Source of the DNA: Clostridia bacterium
Lineage (GTDB): Bacteria > Bacillota > DUOV01 > Zhaonellaceae
Assembly: GCA_012838615.1 (NCBI GenBank)
Contig: DUOV01000173.1
Coordinates: forward strand, 1 to 46,186
Direction: 5' to 3'
DNA length: 46,186 bases
Each line of letters starts with the position of its first letter. Positions within the stretch are counted from its first letter, which is position 1. A program made the translations under genes and the position numbers. Of the stretch, positions 16,018 to 26,152 are shown piece by piece. Under the pieces are notes generated by a model that worked only from the letters and a program-made list of their open reading frames with translations, did no database searches and was not told where the DNA came from.

Positions 16018-17808
16018 ATGGCTTTCGATGGAATAGTACTGGCTGCCGTAACCAAGGAGCTTCAGGTGTTAATCGGCTGCCGGATTGAGAAAATTTATCA
16101 ACCTGAAGCAAGTTGTTTAGTACTTCATCTCCATAATCGCAATAATAAAACTAAATTATTTTTGTCTGCTCACCCAGTAAATGGTAGAGCGCATCTTTCC
16201 CAACTAATTTACGACAATCCTTTAAATCCACCTTTATTTTGTATGCTCCTGCGCAAACACTTGGAAGGCGGGAAAATCATAAGCATTAGCCAAGGGGAAA
16301 ATCTAGAGCGCTGTTTATATGTTTCCGTAGAAGTTTTTGATGAAGTAGGGGATCTTAAAATCAGGCAACTGGTCATAGAAATTATGGGGAAACACAGTAA
16401 TATCATCTTAATAGATCCTGTTTCCGGAACAATTATTGATAGCATAAAACGTGTTTCTAGTGAAGTTAGCCGCCATAGAGAAGTGCTGCCCGGACGTAAG
16501 TATCTGGCACCACCAGCTCAAAACAAACTAAAACTTATGGAATTAACGGAAGAACAGTTTAAAACTGCTTTATTTAATTTCCCGCTAAACAGCTACTTAT
16601 ACAAATCAGTGGTTAAATGCTTAGGAGGTATTAGCACATCTATAGCTAAAGGACTAGTGCTAGCTGCAGGACTCCCTCTGGAAATAGATTTGAATTCCAT
16701 AGGAGATTATGAATTTACTAAGCTATGGCAACAAATTATCTACTTGGCAGATATAATTCGTTCCGAAAATTTCGTTCCGATTGTCTATGCGGATGATAAC
16801 AAACTACTTGATTTTGCAGCCGTCCCCTTTACCCATTGTGTAACAGCTAAAGAGAACATTTTTGACTCAATGAGTCAAGCCCTAGATTACTACTATGAGA
16901 AAAAAATGGCTCAGGAAGCATTAGACAAACAAAAATATAATCTACATAAAGTTTTAAACAAAGAATTGGAACGGCTCTATAAAAAGAGGCTTATTCAAGA
17001 AAAAACAATAGCTCAGGCTAAGGATGCAGAGCCGTTGAGACTCATGGGCGAGCTTTTGACGGCTAACATATACCGCCTTAAAAAAGGCATGATAGAAGTT
17101 ACGGTGGAAAACTTTTATGACCCAACAAATGGACTAATTACCATCCCTTTGGAACGTGACCTTTCCCCTGCTCAAAACACTCAAAATTATTTCAAAAAAT
17201 ACAACAAGGCAAAAGTCAGCGCAGAAAAAGCCCATGAACAGCTACTATTGACTAATGATGAAATCAGCTATCTGGAAAGCGTCATGCAAAGTATGCTCCA
17301 AGCTGAAACTCTTGCTGAAGTTGAAGAGGTTAGCCAAGAATTAATAAAGGAAGGATATCTTACTCAGCCGGGTAAAAAGAAAGGGAGAGAAAAAAAGGAA
17401 AAGAAAGCCAAAACAAAGTATCTGAAATTTTTATCCGGGGCAGGCTTTCCTATCCTGGTCGGTAAAAACAATAGGCAAAACGACCTGCTTACACTTAAAA
17501 TAGCAAAAGACCATGATCTATGGTTTCACGTTAAAGACATTCCCGGCTCCCATGTTATCGTTCAGACTAACGGACGGGAAGTTCCGGACAGCACCTTAGA
17601 AGAAGCTGCTCTTATTGCAGCCTACTACAGCAAGGGGCAGTCCTCCAGCCAAGTTCCTGTTGACTGGACGCAAAAAAAGCATGTAAAAAAACCTAGCGGG
17701 GCCAGACCTGGCCAAGTTATTTACGAAAATTATAAGACAATCTTTATAACTCCTGATAAACAATTGGTCAATGAGTTGAAGAAAGTAAATTCTACCAAAG
17801 AAGGTTAG
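16018..17808 (+). CDS. rqcH: Ribosome quality control protein RqcH (NEMF/Rqc2/FbpA family)
   Basis: 596 residues. NFACT-N domain at the start (MAFDGIVLAAVTKEL, CRIEKIYQP), LPGRKYLAPP near 160, a central coiled coil (about 290-440), a Lys-rich stretch, and the C-terminal NFACT-R domain with DLWFHVKDIPGSHVIV and KPSGARPGQVIY. RqcH binds stalled 50S-peptidyl-tRNA and adds C-terminal alanine tails. Older annotation calls the family fibronectin-binding. RBS AAAGAAGGG. Confidence 0.95.
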   Translation: MAFDGIVLAAVTKELQVLIGCRIEKIYQPEASCLVLHLHNRNNKTKLFLSAHPVNGRAHLSQLIYDNPLNPPLFCMLLRKHLEGGKIISISQGENLERCLYVSVEVFDEVGDLKIRQLVIEIMGKHSNIILIDPVSGTIIDSIKRVSSEVSRHREVLPGRKYLAPPAQNKLKLMELTEEQFKTALFNFPLNSYLYKSVVKCLGGISTSIAKGLVLAAGLPLEIDLNSIGDYEFTKLWQQIIYLADIIRSENFVPIVYADDNKLLDFAAVPFTHCVTAKENIFDSMSQALDYYYEKKMAQEALDKQKYNLHKVLNKELERLYKKRLIQEKTIAQAKDAEPLRLMGELLTANIYRLKKGMIEVTVENFYDPTNGLITIPLERDLSPAQNTQNYFKKYNKAKVSAEKAHEQLLLTNDEISYLESVMQSMLQAETLAEVEEVSQELIKEGYLTQPGKKKGREKKEKKAKTKYLKFLSGAGFPILVGKNNRQNDLLTLKIAKDHDLWFHVKDIPGSHVIVQTNGREVPDSTLEEAALIAAYYSKGQSSSQVPVDWTQKKHVKKPSGARPGQVIYENYKTIFITPDKQLVNELKKVNSTKEG

Positions 17809-17826
17809 GCAAAAAGCCTAACCTTC
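17800..17826. terminator. Hairpin between convergent rqcH and pyrE
   Basis: Perfect 11-bp stem GAAGGTTAGGC / GCCTAACCTTC with an A5 loop. It includes the rqcH stop codon. T-tracts on both sides are weak, but it is the only candidate terminator for both genes. Confidence 0.65.
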
Positions 17827-17831
17827 GCTCT

Positions 17832-18407
17832 CTACTGTTTACGACTACCAGGTTTTACTAATGGAACACCAGTTTTGCACAGAGGACATTCCTCTGGGAG
17901 ATAAGACTCAACTTCTAAACTGAGTAAACTTTCCCTTCTTACTCCTAAGTCAACTTTACCGGCGCTACGGTCAACTAATACTGCCACACCTGCTACTCTT
18001 CCCCCCAGATTACTGACAACATCTAGAACTTCTTTAACCGATCCCCCAGTAGTCACTACATCTTCAACAACCAAAACTTTTTCATCTGGGAAGATTTCAA
18101 ATCCCCGGCGTAATTTCATAACCTTTTCTTCCCGTTCGGTAAAGATAGCTCTTACCCCTAAGTGTCGAGCCACTTCATAAGCTACAATAATTCCTCCCAT
18201 AGCAGGACCTACTACCACATCTATTTTTTCCTTGTTATATCTTTCAGCTAATTCGGCGCAAAGCTTAGCAGTATAATGGGGATATTGCAAAACCTTAGCG
18301 CATTGAATATAACGATCACTATGTCTTCCGGAGGTAAGTTTAAAGTGTCCATTTAATAAAGCCCCAGAATCAATAAACATTTTTTCAATTTCCTGTTGAG
18401 TTAACAT
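17832..18407 (-). CDS. pyrE: Orotate phosphoribosyltransferase
   Basis: 191 residues from the ATG at 18407 with GGAGGCAGGTC upstream; the track's 18428 start is less likely. [15 protein letters not shown] near the N terminus and the PRPP motif [18 protein letters not shown] identify it. It converts orotate to OMP. Last gene of the pyr operon, overlapping pyrF by 23 bases. A CPLCKTG segment near the C terminus adds a Cys pair. Confidence 0.96.
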   Translation of the reverse strand: MLTQQEIEKMFIDSGALLNGHFKLTSGRHSDRYIQCAKVLQYPHYTAKLCAELAERYNKEKIDVVVGPAMGGIIVAYEVARHLGVRAIFTEREEKVMKLRRGFEIFPDEKVLVVEDVVTTGGSVKEVLDVVSNLGGRVAGVAVLVDRSAGKVDLGVRRESLLSLEVESYLPEECPLCKTGVPLVKPGSRKQ

Positions 18408-19122
18408 GACCTGCCTCCATTTCTTCAATTATTTGCTGTACGGCTGCTAAAGGATCAACTGCTGCTGTAATAGGTCGGCCAATGACAAGATAGGAAGAAC
18501 CTGCCCTAATAGCCTCCTGGGGTGTAGTTATTCTCTTTTGATCGCCTGCCTGAGAATTTAACGGTCTCACCCCTGGCGTAACGGTGAGAAAATCATTGCC
18601 ACAAGCCTGCCTGATAAGCTTGGTTTCCTGAGGTGAAGCTACAACTCCATCCAGCCCGGCCTTTTTAGTTAACTTAGCAAACCTAACAACTGATTCTTGA
18701 GGTGTCCCTAAACCTATTTGTTCCAAATCTTTTTCTCCCAAGCTAGTCAGTATTGTGACAGCGATAAGTTTCGGTTTTACCAAACCTTTAGCTAAAGCCT
18801 CCTCTTCCACCGCTTCACGAGCCTTTTCCATCATGTACAATCCGCCAGAAGCGTGTACGTTAAGCATATCAACTCCATACCCCGTTAGCACCCGACTGGC
18901 TTGAGCTACGGTGTTAGGAATATCGTGTAATTTTAGATCAACAAAAACTTTACCTCCTGCCTCTTGTATCAACTCAAAAATAGCCGGCCCCAGGCTTGTA
19001 AATAATTGTAGACCTACTTTAAACATTCCCACATAAGGTTCCAACATCTTTACCAGACGACGTACTTCATCCTTGGTATCCACATCTAAAGCCACGATCA
19101 GTCGTTCTTTCATGTTAGTCAT
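18385..19122 (-). CDS. pyrF: Orotidine 5'-phosphate decarboxylase
   Basis: 245 residues. Active-site [13 protein letters not shown] and C-terminal [13 protein letters not shown]. It makes UMP from OMP. Start ATG with GAGGTGAG, 9 bases after the pyrD stop. Confidence 0.97.
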   Translation of the reverse strand: MTNMKERLIVALDVDTKDEVRRLVKMLEPYVGMFKVGLQLFTSLGPAIFELIQEAGGKVFVDLKLHDIPNTVAQASRVLTGYGVDMLNVHASGGLYMMEKAREAVEEEALAKGLVKPKLIAVTILTSLGEKDLEQIGLGTPQESVVRFAKLTKKAGLDGVVASPQETKLIRQACGNDFLTVTPGVRPLNSQAGDQKRITTPQEAIRAGSSYLVIGRPITAAVDPLAAVQQIIEEMEAGHVNSTGN

Positions 19123-19131
19123 TTTCTCACC

Positions 19132-20055
19132 TCATCTCATTTTTAAAGGATTGGCCAGCCCAACTAAATGGCTAATGTCTTCGGTTTTAGTTTTCTGACA
19201 GTATTCCTCGAGACCAGCAATAACTTCCATGGTGACCCGAGGGTTTATGAAATTTCCTGTTCCAATAGCAATGGCATTGGCCCCCGCTAAAATAAATTCC
19301 AGAGCATCCTGAGCACTTACAATGCCGCCCATGCCAATGATAGGTATTTTAACAGCTTGGGCAACTTGCCAAACCATGCGTAATGCTATGGGCTTAATGG
19401 CTGGTCCGGACAATCCGCCCACAATATTTCCTAAAACCGGCTTTCTTGTTTCCACATCAATAGCCATACCCAGTAAAGTGTTGATTAAAGAGATAGCATC
19501 AGCCCCTGCCTCTTCTGCTGCTCTGGCAATTTCCTGAATATCCGTTACGTTAGGAGATAACTTGGCAATTACGGGCAAATTTGTATGGCCTTTTACAACG
19601 GATATGACTTCAGCAACCAAATCAGGATCTGTACCAAAGACCAATCCCCCTGCTTTCACATTAGGACAGGAAATATTTACCTCAAGAGCTGCCACTCCGG
19701 GAACGGATAGTTTCTGGGCTAAGACCCCATACTCTTCCGGTGTATTGCCCGAAATGTTAACTATAAATTTAGTTTGGTAAGAAGTTAATTCAGGTAAAAT
19801 ATTTTCAATAAAATAATCTACCCCTGGGTTTTGTAGGCCTATAGCATTTAGTAGTCCACTTGGGGTCTCAATCAATCTTGGCGGAGGATTTCCGGCTTTG
19901 GGTAACAAGGTTAGCCCCTTGACCACCACTCCCCCTAGACGATTTAAATCTATGAAAGGAAGATATTCCTGACCTGAACCAAAAGTACCCGAAGCCGTTA
20001 AAACTGGATTTTGTAATTTTAAACCTCCAATGTCTACTTCCATCTTAACCTTCAT
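19132..20055 (-). CDS. pyrD: Dihydroorotate dehydrogenase type 1B, catalytic subunit
   Basis: 307 residues. FMN/orotate-site sequences [27 protein letters not shown] (the catalytic Cys of type 1B lies in this loop), and [19 protein letters not shown]. It pairs with PyrK, encoded just upstream, to make an NAD-dependent DHODH. It overlaps pyrK by 11 bases. RBS GGGAGGTAATC. Confidence 0.96.
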   Translation of the reverse strand: MKVKMEVDIGGLKLQNPVLTASGTFGSGQEYLPFIDLNRLGGVVVKGLTLLPKAGNPPPRLIETPSGLLNAIGLQNPGVDYFIENILPELTSYQTKFIVNISGNTPEEYGVLAQKLSVPGVAALEVNISCPNVKAGGLVFGTDPDLVAEVISVVKGHTNLPVIAKLSPNVTDIQEIARAAEEAGADAISLINTLLGMAIDVETRKPVLGNIVGGLSGPAIKPIALRMVWQVAQAVKIPIIGMGGIVSAQDALEFILAGANAIAIGTGNFINPRVTMEVIAGLEEYCQKTKTEDISHLVGLANPLKMR

Positions 20056-20833
20056 GCCAGATTACCTCCCTGCTGTTAAATACCGGTCCATCGGTACACA
20101 CTCTGGAATAAGTAGGACCTGTCAATTCTTTAGTTTGGCAGACACACCCCAGACATGCTCCAAAACCACAGGCCATATAGGCTTCCAGAGAAACCTGGCA
20201 CTCTACACCGAAACTATCTGCGATTGCTGAAACATTTTTAAGCATGGCTTCTGGTCCACAGGCATAAATAATATTATATTTTTCAGATCCTAGCTCCCGC
20301 TCTAATGGCTGGGTAACTAAGCCTTTTTCGCCTAAACTGCCATCTAAAGTAGTAACTATAACCTGGCCTAATTTTTGAAAAGCTTCCAGTCTATATACCT
20401 TTTGCACTTCATTAAAGCCAAGAATAGCAGCAAATTCCTGACCTTGTTCCTTAAGCTTCTCAGCTAAGGGCAAAAGGGGAGCTATGCCCATCCCTCCCCC
20501 AACCAGAATAGCACGACACCTTGGGGGTAGGCTAAAGCCACTACCCAAGGGACCAATTAGATCAAGATAATCATCTACTCTGACTTTAGTTAAAGATTTT
20601 GTGCCCTGTCCTTTTACCTCATATAGTAAACTAATCCTTCCGTCTACCTTATCTATCTCATGCAGGCTAAATGGTTTACGTAGTAAAGGCTGATAAGTAT
20701 CACTACACTTTACCTGGACAAACTGACCTGGCGTGGCTTGCTTAGCAATTTGAGGCGCTTTAAGTACTAGATAGTAAACTTTACTACTTAATTCTTCATG
20801 TCGAATAACTTGTCCTAAAGTTTGCAGTTTCAC
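20045..20833 (-). CDS. pyrK: Dihydroorotate dehydrogenase electron transfer subunit
   Basis: 262 residues. FAD domain (KPFSLHEID), NAD-binding [12 protein letters not shown], and C-terminal [2Fe-2S] cluster ligands in [13 protein letters not shown] plus a later Cys (RVCTDGP). It passes electrons from PyrD to NAD+. GTG start with AGGTGAT. The presence of PyrK shows that orotate formation is coupled to NAD+, not quinone. Confidence 0.96.
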   Translation of the reverse strand: MKLQTLGQVIRHEELSSKVYYLVLKAPQIAKQATPGQFVQVKCSDTYQPLLRKPFSLHEIDKVDGRISLLYEVKGQGTKSLTKVRVDDYLDLIGPLGSGFSLPPRCRAILVGGGMGIAPLLPLAEKLKEQGQEFAAILGFNEVQKVYRLEAFQKLGQVIVTTLDGSLGEKGLVTQPLERELGSEKYNIIYACGPEAMLKNVSAIADSFGVECQVSLEAYMACGFGACLGCVCQTKELTGPTYSRVCTDGPVFNSREVIWHEG

Positions 20834-20845
20834 TAGATCACCTGC

Positions 20846-22138
20846 CTACTCAATTATCTTTCCATCTTTCATTACAATCTGACCGTTTACTATGGTATAA
20901 ATTGGCCAACCTCTCAACTTCCAGCCTTTAAAAGGTGTATTCCTGCCCAGGGAATAAAATTTTTTTGGATCTACAACTGCTTCTTTCTCAGGATCAATAA
21001 TTGTCAGATCGGCAGCTGCCCCTACGCTCAATGTGCCACCAGGGATGTTCAGGATTTTAGCAGGATTTACAGACAATTTAACAACCGCATCAGTCCAACT
21101 TAAGACACCTTTACTTATCAATTGACTGACAACTAAAGGCACAACCGTTTCAAGGCCTACCATACCATTAGGCGCATATGCATACTCCACTTCTTTTTCT
21201 TCTCGGGCATGGGGAGCATGATCAGTAGCAATAACGTCTATGGTGCCGTCTTTAAGTCCTTGCAAAACAGCTTCTTTATCTGCTTCGCTCCTTAAAGGAG
21301 GGCTGACCTTTGTTGCAGTATCATAGCCAATTACGGCTTCATCCGTTAGGGTAAAGTGGTGAGGAGTTGCTTCAGCGGTAACTGGAAGGCCACGTTTTTT
21401 TGCCTCTCGAACCATATTTACTGCTCCGACTGTACTTATATGGGCTATGTGAACCGGACTTTCTGTTAATTCAGCCAGAATTATATCCCTGGCAACCATT
21501 ACCTCTTCAGCAGCTGCCGGAATACCGCGCAGGCCTAATAATGTAGATATATACCCTTCATGCATAAAACCTTCGGCACTTAAATTTGGATCTTCACAGT
21601 GATCAATGACGGTCAAGTTAAACATTTGTGCATATTCTAAAGCCCGACGCATAATTTCGCTGTTGACTACAGGGTTTCCATCGTCAGACAAAGCTACTAC
21701 TCCTGCCTCTTTTAAATCTGCAATTTCTGCTAACTCCTCTCCCTGAGAGCCTTTGGTGATACTACCAATAGGGTAAACCTTAACTGCTCCGTCTCTGGCA
21801 GCTTGTTCAATAATAAATCTGACTACAGCTTTATTATCAGCAACAGGTCTGGTATTGGGCATACTGGCTACTGCTGTAAATCCTCCCGCTGCAGCTGCCC
21901 TTGTTCCACTATAAATTGTTTCCTTATATTCCAACCCGGGTTCCCTCAGGTGAACGTGCATATCAATCAAACCTGGAGTGATTATTTTACCTTCAGCGTT
22001 AATTACATTTACTTGGTCAGTAACAGCTATTTGATCTGCCACTTGACTGATTACCTTTCCCTCTATTAAGATATCTTTTACACCATCAATACCGTTAAGT
22101 GGGTCTATAACCCTACCGCCTTTAATTAGTTGCTTCAT
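20846..22138 (-). CDS. pyrC: Dihydroorotase
   Basis: 430 residues from the ATG at 22138 (RBS AAAGGTG); the track uses a GTG two codons earlier. Metal-site motif DMHVHLREPG, carboxylated-Lys region, and ATDHAPH identify the class I enzyme. It overlaps pyrB by 17 bases. pyrAA/pyrAB (carbamoyl phosphate synthase), which normally follow in B. subtilis, are absent. Confidence 0.96.
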   Translation of the reverse strand: MKQLIKGGRVIDPLNGIDGVKDILIEGKVISQVADQIAVTDQVNVINAEGKIITPGLIDMHVHLREPGLEYKETIYSGTRAAAAGGFTAVASMPNTRPVADNKAVVRFIIEQAARDGAVKVYPIGSITKGSQGEELAEIADLKEAGVVALSDDGNPVVNSEIMRRALEYAQMFNLTVIDHCEDPNLSAEGFMHEGYISTLLGLRGIPAAAEEVMVARDIILAELTESPVHIAHISTVGAVNMVREAKKRGLPVTAEATPHHFTLTDEAVIGYDTATKVSPPLRSEADKEAVLQGLKDGTIDVIATDHAPHAREEKEVEYAYAPNGMVGLETVVPLVVSQLISKGVLSWTDAVVKLSVNPAKILNIPGGTLSVGAAADLTIIDPEKEAVVDPKKFYSLGRNTPFKGWKLRGWPIYTIVNGQIVMKDGKIIE

Positions 22139-23060
22139 ATACACCTTTACCCCCCATTAAAAGATATAGAACTGCCATCCGCACAGCCACTCCGTTAGTT
22201 ACTTGCTCATCTACTACTGATTGTTCACATTCATATACATCCGGCATGATTTCAACTCCCCTATTCATAGGTCCCGGATGCATAATCAAGGCATCAGGTT
22301 TGGCCAAAGATGCGCGTTTTTTATCGAGGCCAAAAACTTTGGCATACTCTTTCAAAGAGGGAATTAGCCCCTTCTTTTGACGTTCCCTTTGTACCCTAAG
22401 CACATTTATCACATCTACATTTTTAACTGCTTCTTCAACACTATGAAAAACCTTAACTCCCATTTGTTTTATTTCCTTAGGAATTAAAGTTGACGGTCCA
22501 ACTACGTGGACTTTTGCCCCAAATTTAGTCAGTCCCCAGATATTTGAACGGGCAACCCGACTATGCATAATATCTCCTAAAATTGCAACCGTAAGATTTC
22601 CCAAATCGCCTTTTTTCTCCCGCATAGTGAACAGATCAAGAAGTCCTTGAGTTGGATGCTCGTGCATACCATCCCCGGCATTAATAACTCTTGCTTTCAC
22701 ATTCTTAGCCAGAAGATGAGGGGCTCCTGCTGCCTGGTGCCTAATCACAATCACATTAGTACCCATTACTTCTATGGTCCGACCGGTATCTATCAAAGAT
22801 TCCCCTTTAACTACACTACTAGCAGAAACTGTAAGGCTGGAAGTATCGGCACTTAAGTATTTGCCGGCCATTTCGAAAGATGTTTTAGTTCTGGTACTCG
22901 GTTCGTAAAATAAAGTCACCATGGATTTTCCTCGTAAAGTAGGTACCTTTTTAATATCTCTTTGGATAATCTCTTTCATTGGTACAGCTGTGTCTAAAAT
23001 TAAGCTGATTTCATCGGCAGTAAGTTCTTTTAGACCTAGCAAATCCTTGCGTTGATACAT
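22122..23060 (-). CDS. pyrB: Aspartate carbamoyltransferase
   Basis: 312 residues from the ATG at 23060 (MYQRKDLLGLK), preceded by AAGGGGGAATAAATTC. The 35 extra residues in the track are leader read-through. STRT carbamoyl-phosphate loop (FYEPSTRTKTSFE), RHQAAGAPH, and LRVQRERQ for aspartate binding. First structural gene after the PyrR attenuator. No pyrI subunit is seen. Confidence 0.97.
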   Translation of the reverse strand: MYQRKDLLGLKELTADEISLILDTAVPMKEIIQRDIKKVPTLRGKSMVTLFYEPSTRTKTSFEMAGKYLSADTSSLTVSASSVVKGESLIDTGRTIEVMGTNVIVIRHQAAGAPHLLAKNVKARVINAGDGMHEHPTQGLLDLFTMREKKGDLGNLTVAILGDIMHSRVARSNIWGLTKFGAKVHVVGPSTLIPKEIKQMGVKVFHSVEEAVKNVDVINVLRVQRERQKKGLIPSLKEYAKVFGLDKKRASLAKPDALIMHPGPMNRGVEIMPDVYECEQSVVDEQVTNGVAVRMAVLYLLMGGKGVYEATN

Positions 23061-23204
23061 GAATTTATTCCCCCTTGAAAAGTATAACAACCGATTTTGG
23101 TAGGATATGCACGTACTTTTGTTTTCTTTAAAGAAGTGCGCATTCAGTACTGTATTCCTTGTCACTTTGCCAAAGGCAAAGTTTTATAAATTCCTAGCAC
23201 TATA

Positions 23205-23290
23205 AGAAAAAGACCTCTGTAAAGAGGTCTTTAGAAAAGCAAATACTTTCCAAACCTCCTTACGATCTCACAGGATCAGCTTTAAAGGAG
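23205..23290 (-). promoter_or_regulatory. PyrR-responsive transcription attenuator in front of pyrB
   Basis: All parts can be located on the minus-strand RNA. The anti-antiterminator is CUCCUU (23290-23285) pairing with AAGGAG (23261-23256), holding the PyrR-type loop UCCUGUGAG (23275-23267). GAGGUUU (23258-23252) can pair instead with AGACCUC of the terminator 5' arm, forming the antiterminator. The terminator is AGACCTCT stem 23210-23218 / 23223-23231 with GTAA loop and a U-run. High UMP with PyrR should stop transcription before pyrB. Confidence 0.85.
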
Positions 23291-23845
<555 letters not shown>

Positions 23846-23930
23846 TTATCCCCCCATCTCAATTAAAGTTTGAAGAAAACCACTTTAGTTTTAGTGCAGA
23901 TCCCAAAGAAAAATTATAAAAATCTTCTAA

Positions 23931-24014
23931 AGTATAGAAAAGCCTGTCCGAGAGGACAGGCTAATATTATGTCACTTAATTCTTCATTTTAACCTTTTGG
24001 CCTCTCTGAGCCAA
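23931..24014 (-). promoter_or_regulatory. Probable second PyrR attenuator in the pyrR leader
   Basis: On the minus strand GGCUCAGAGAGGCC (24012-23999) resembles the PyrR loop consensus with its AGAGAGG core. About 40 bases later comes a strong hairpin AGCCUGUCC-UCUC-GGACAGGCU (23962-23941) with a UUUC tail, before pyrR. A convincing antiterminator pairing was not found, so this is less certain than the pyrB one. Confidence 0.6.
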
Positions 24015-24039
24015 TTTAAAGGGCATATATTTTACATGT

Positions 24040-24068
24040 AGTCTAAACGATTTTTATTATGATGTCAA
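24040..24068 (-). promoter_or_regulatory. Promoter of the pyr operon
   Basis: On the minus strand TTGACA (24068-24063), 17-base spacer, TAGACT (24045-24040). About 200 bases of leader precede pyrR. Confidence 0.7.
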
Positions 24069-24095
24069 TTCTTTTTTTGCCAACCTTTATTTATT

Positions 24096-24125
24096 TTGCT
24101 CCTAAAAAGTAGATTAGTTTATAAT
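24096..24125 (+). promoter_or_regulatory. Promoter of the LtaS-like gene
   Basis: TTGCTC (24096-24101), 18-base spacer, TATAAT (24120-24125), 35 bases before the start codon. Confidence 0.5.
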
Positions 24126-24160
24126 GTTCTGGTGAGAATTACTAATTTCAGGAGAGTAAA

Positions 24161-26053
24161 ATGTTGACAACTATTAGATTAGAAAAATCGACTAAAGTCG
24201 CCTTAACAAAAAATATTCATAATTACAAAGATACTATAACATTTGTAGTATTTATAACTATTAAGTCTCTAATGTTTAATCTAAATATGAGCGGACTTAT
24301 TTCTTTCAGTATGTTTTTTTCTTCCCTAGGTTTTGCCTTATTGCTTTCAGGTATTTGCCTAATAATGAAATCTGCTGTTAGAAAAATCATGTTATTTTGC
24401 TTCAACTTCTTAATAACCTTGGTAATGTTGAGTGATTTAATGTATTTTCGCTACTATGGTGATGTGCTTTCCATACCTGTCTTACTCCAAATCAGGCAAA
24501 CAAGTACCTTACAGGAAAGCATGCTTTCCTTATTAAATTTTTCAGATATTTTGTTTTTTGTTGATTTAGTTATATGTCTAGCTTTACATTTATTAACCGG
24601 TAAAAGTAAGCTAAAACCAATTAATTACTCAAGAACAAATTTCAAGCAAGGCTTCTACACTATACTTTTAGGAACTATAATAATTGGAAGTGGTTTTGGC
24701 CAACTTCAGGTAGAGATGGGAAAAGGGCTATTTACCAATATCCTCGATCAAACTTTTTTTGTTAATAAAATTGGTGTTCTGAACTTCCACCTTTTTGATG
24801 TATTTCGTCATGCTAAAAATCAAACCAGTCGGGGTAGCCTTTCAGGTCAAGATAAAGCTGTTTTAGAAAAGTGGTTTAGAGAAAAAGAAAATTACACACC
24901 CCAAGGAAAGTATTTCGGCATAGCAAAAAACAAAAACCTAATCGTAGTACAACTGGAAGCTTTTCAAAATTTTGTAATCGGGCAAACCATAAACGGTCAG
25001 GAAATTACACCTAATTTAAACGCTTTAATTAAAAACTCTTTATACTTTCCTAACTTTTATTATCAAACTGCCCAAGGAAACACTTCTGACGCAGAATTTT
25101 TAACTAATGTATCTTTATACCCTGTTCAAGAAGGGGCAGTCTATTTCAGATCTGCTACTAATACTTTTTATTCTTTGCCTAAAGCTCTTAAGGACAATGG
25201 TTATCAAACCCTGGCCTTTCATGCTTACAAGCCAAGTTACTGGAACCGCTCCACTATGTATCAGGCCTTAGGCTTTGATGAGTTTATCAGTCGTGACGAC
25301 TTCCAAGAAGGTGAACTAATTGGCTGGGGCTTAAGTGACCATGATTTTTTTAAGCAAACAGCACAAACCTTGAGTACAAAAAAAGAACCTTTTTATGCTT
25401 TTTTAATTACTTTATCAAGCCATTACCCTTACAATGCTTTTGCAGATGAGACTAATCTTGACGTTTCACCTTACGGGGATTCTCTGTTAGGAAATTATTT
25501 AAAAGCAGTACACTATACTGACCAGGCTATAGGTAGTTTTGTTAATGACCTAAAACAGAATGGTTTGTGGGATAAATCAGTTGTAGTTTTTTATGGTGAC
25601 CACAACGCCTTTGGTAAATCTGAAAAAGAAATGTTAACCAGTTTTTTAAATAAGCCTCAAGATGACTTAACCTGGCTCACTTTACAACAAGTCCCCTTAA
25701 TAATTCATCTTCCCCAAGATAAGCTGGCAGGAACTTATCCAAGCATAGGTGGACAGATTGATGTATATCCTACCCTAGCCAATCTTTTAGGAATAAAAGC
25801 TCAATTTGTAATGGGCCAGGATCTTTTAAACGCCATAAATACTTTTGTTATATTCAGGGATGGCTCTTTTTTAACTGCCAAAACAACTTATTTGGCTCAA
25901 ACACAACAATTTTATGATCTTACATCGAAAAAGATAGTAAAAGGTAAATTTTACGATACCTTGGTTAATAAATATCATCAAGACCTATGGATCTCAGACC
26001 AAATCCTTCACCATAATTTATTTGATAATACTGCAAAGAGGTTGGCCCATTAA
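24161..26053 (+). CDS. LtaS-type sulfatase-fold phosphoglycerol transferase
   Basis: 630 residues. About five N-terminal membrane helices (within about 28-180) precede an extracellular alkaline-phosphatase/sulfatase-fold domain. Residues matching the LtaS active site are visible: Glu in VVQLEAFQNF, Thr in QGNTSDAEF, Asp-His in YGDHNAFG. LtaS polymerises glycerol phosphate from phosphatidylglycerol on the outer face of the membrane to form lipoteichoic acid; some relatives are primases or modify other polymers, so the exact product is uncertain. The start has CAGGAGAG upstream. It is followed by a terminator hairpin. Confidence 0.85.
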   Translation: MLTTIRLEKSTKVALTKNIHNYKDTITFVVFITIKSLMFNLNMSGLISFSMFFSSLGFALLLSGICLIMKSAVRKIMLFCFNFLITLVMLSDLMYFRYYGDVLSIPVLLQIRQTSTLQESMLSLLNFSDILFFVDLVICLALHLLTGKSKLKPINYSRTNFKQGFYTILLGTIIIGSGFGQLQVEMGKGLFTNILDQTFFVNKIGVLNFHLFDVFRHAKNQTSRGSLSGQDKAVLEKWFREKENYTPQGKYFGIAKNKNLIVVQLEAFQNFVIGQTINGQEITPNLNALIKNSLYFPNFYYQTAQGNTSDAEFLTNVSLYPVQEGAVYFRSATNTFYSLPKALKDNGYQTLAFHAYKPSYWNRSTMYQALGFDEFISRDDFQEGELIGWGLSDHDFFKQTAQTLSTKKEPFYAFLITLSSHYPYNAFADETNLDVSPYGDSLLGNYLKAVHYTDQAIGSFVNDLKQNGLWDKSVVVFYGDHNAFGKSEKEMLTSFLNKPQDDLTWLTLQQVPLIIHLPQDKLAGTYPSIGGQIDVYPTLANLLGIKAQFVMGQDLLNAINTFVIFRDGSFLTAKTTYLAQTQQFYDLTSKKIVKGKFYDTLVNKYHQDLWISDQILHHNLFDNTAKRLAH

Positions 26054-26072
26054 GGCAACCTCTTCTTTATTT
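26037..26072 (+). terminator. Terminator of the LtaS-like gene
   Basis: AGAGGTTG / CAACCTCT arms (26037-26044 / 26056-26063), then TCTTTATTTA. The stop codon is in the loop. Confidence 0.65.
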
Positions 26073-26152
26073 ACTTATTTAGTTTTATTTTCCAGAAGAA
26101 GGAAAAAAATAATGTAAGTCTAATATCTTAAGGGAGTAATTTAAAGGGTGGT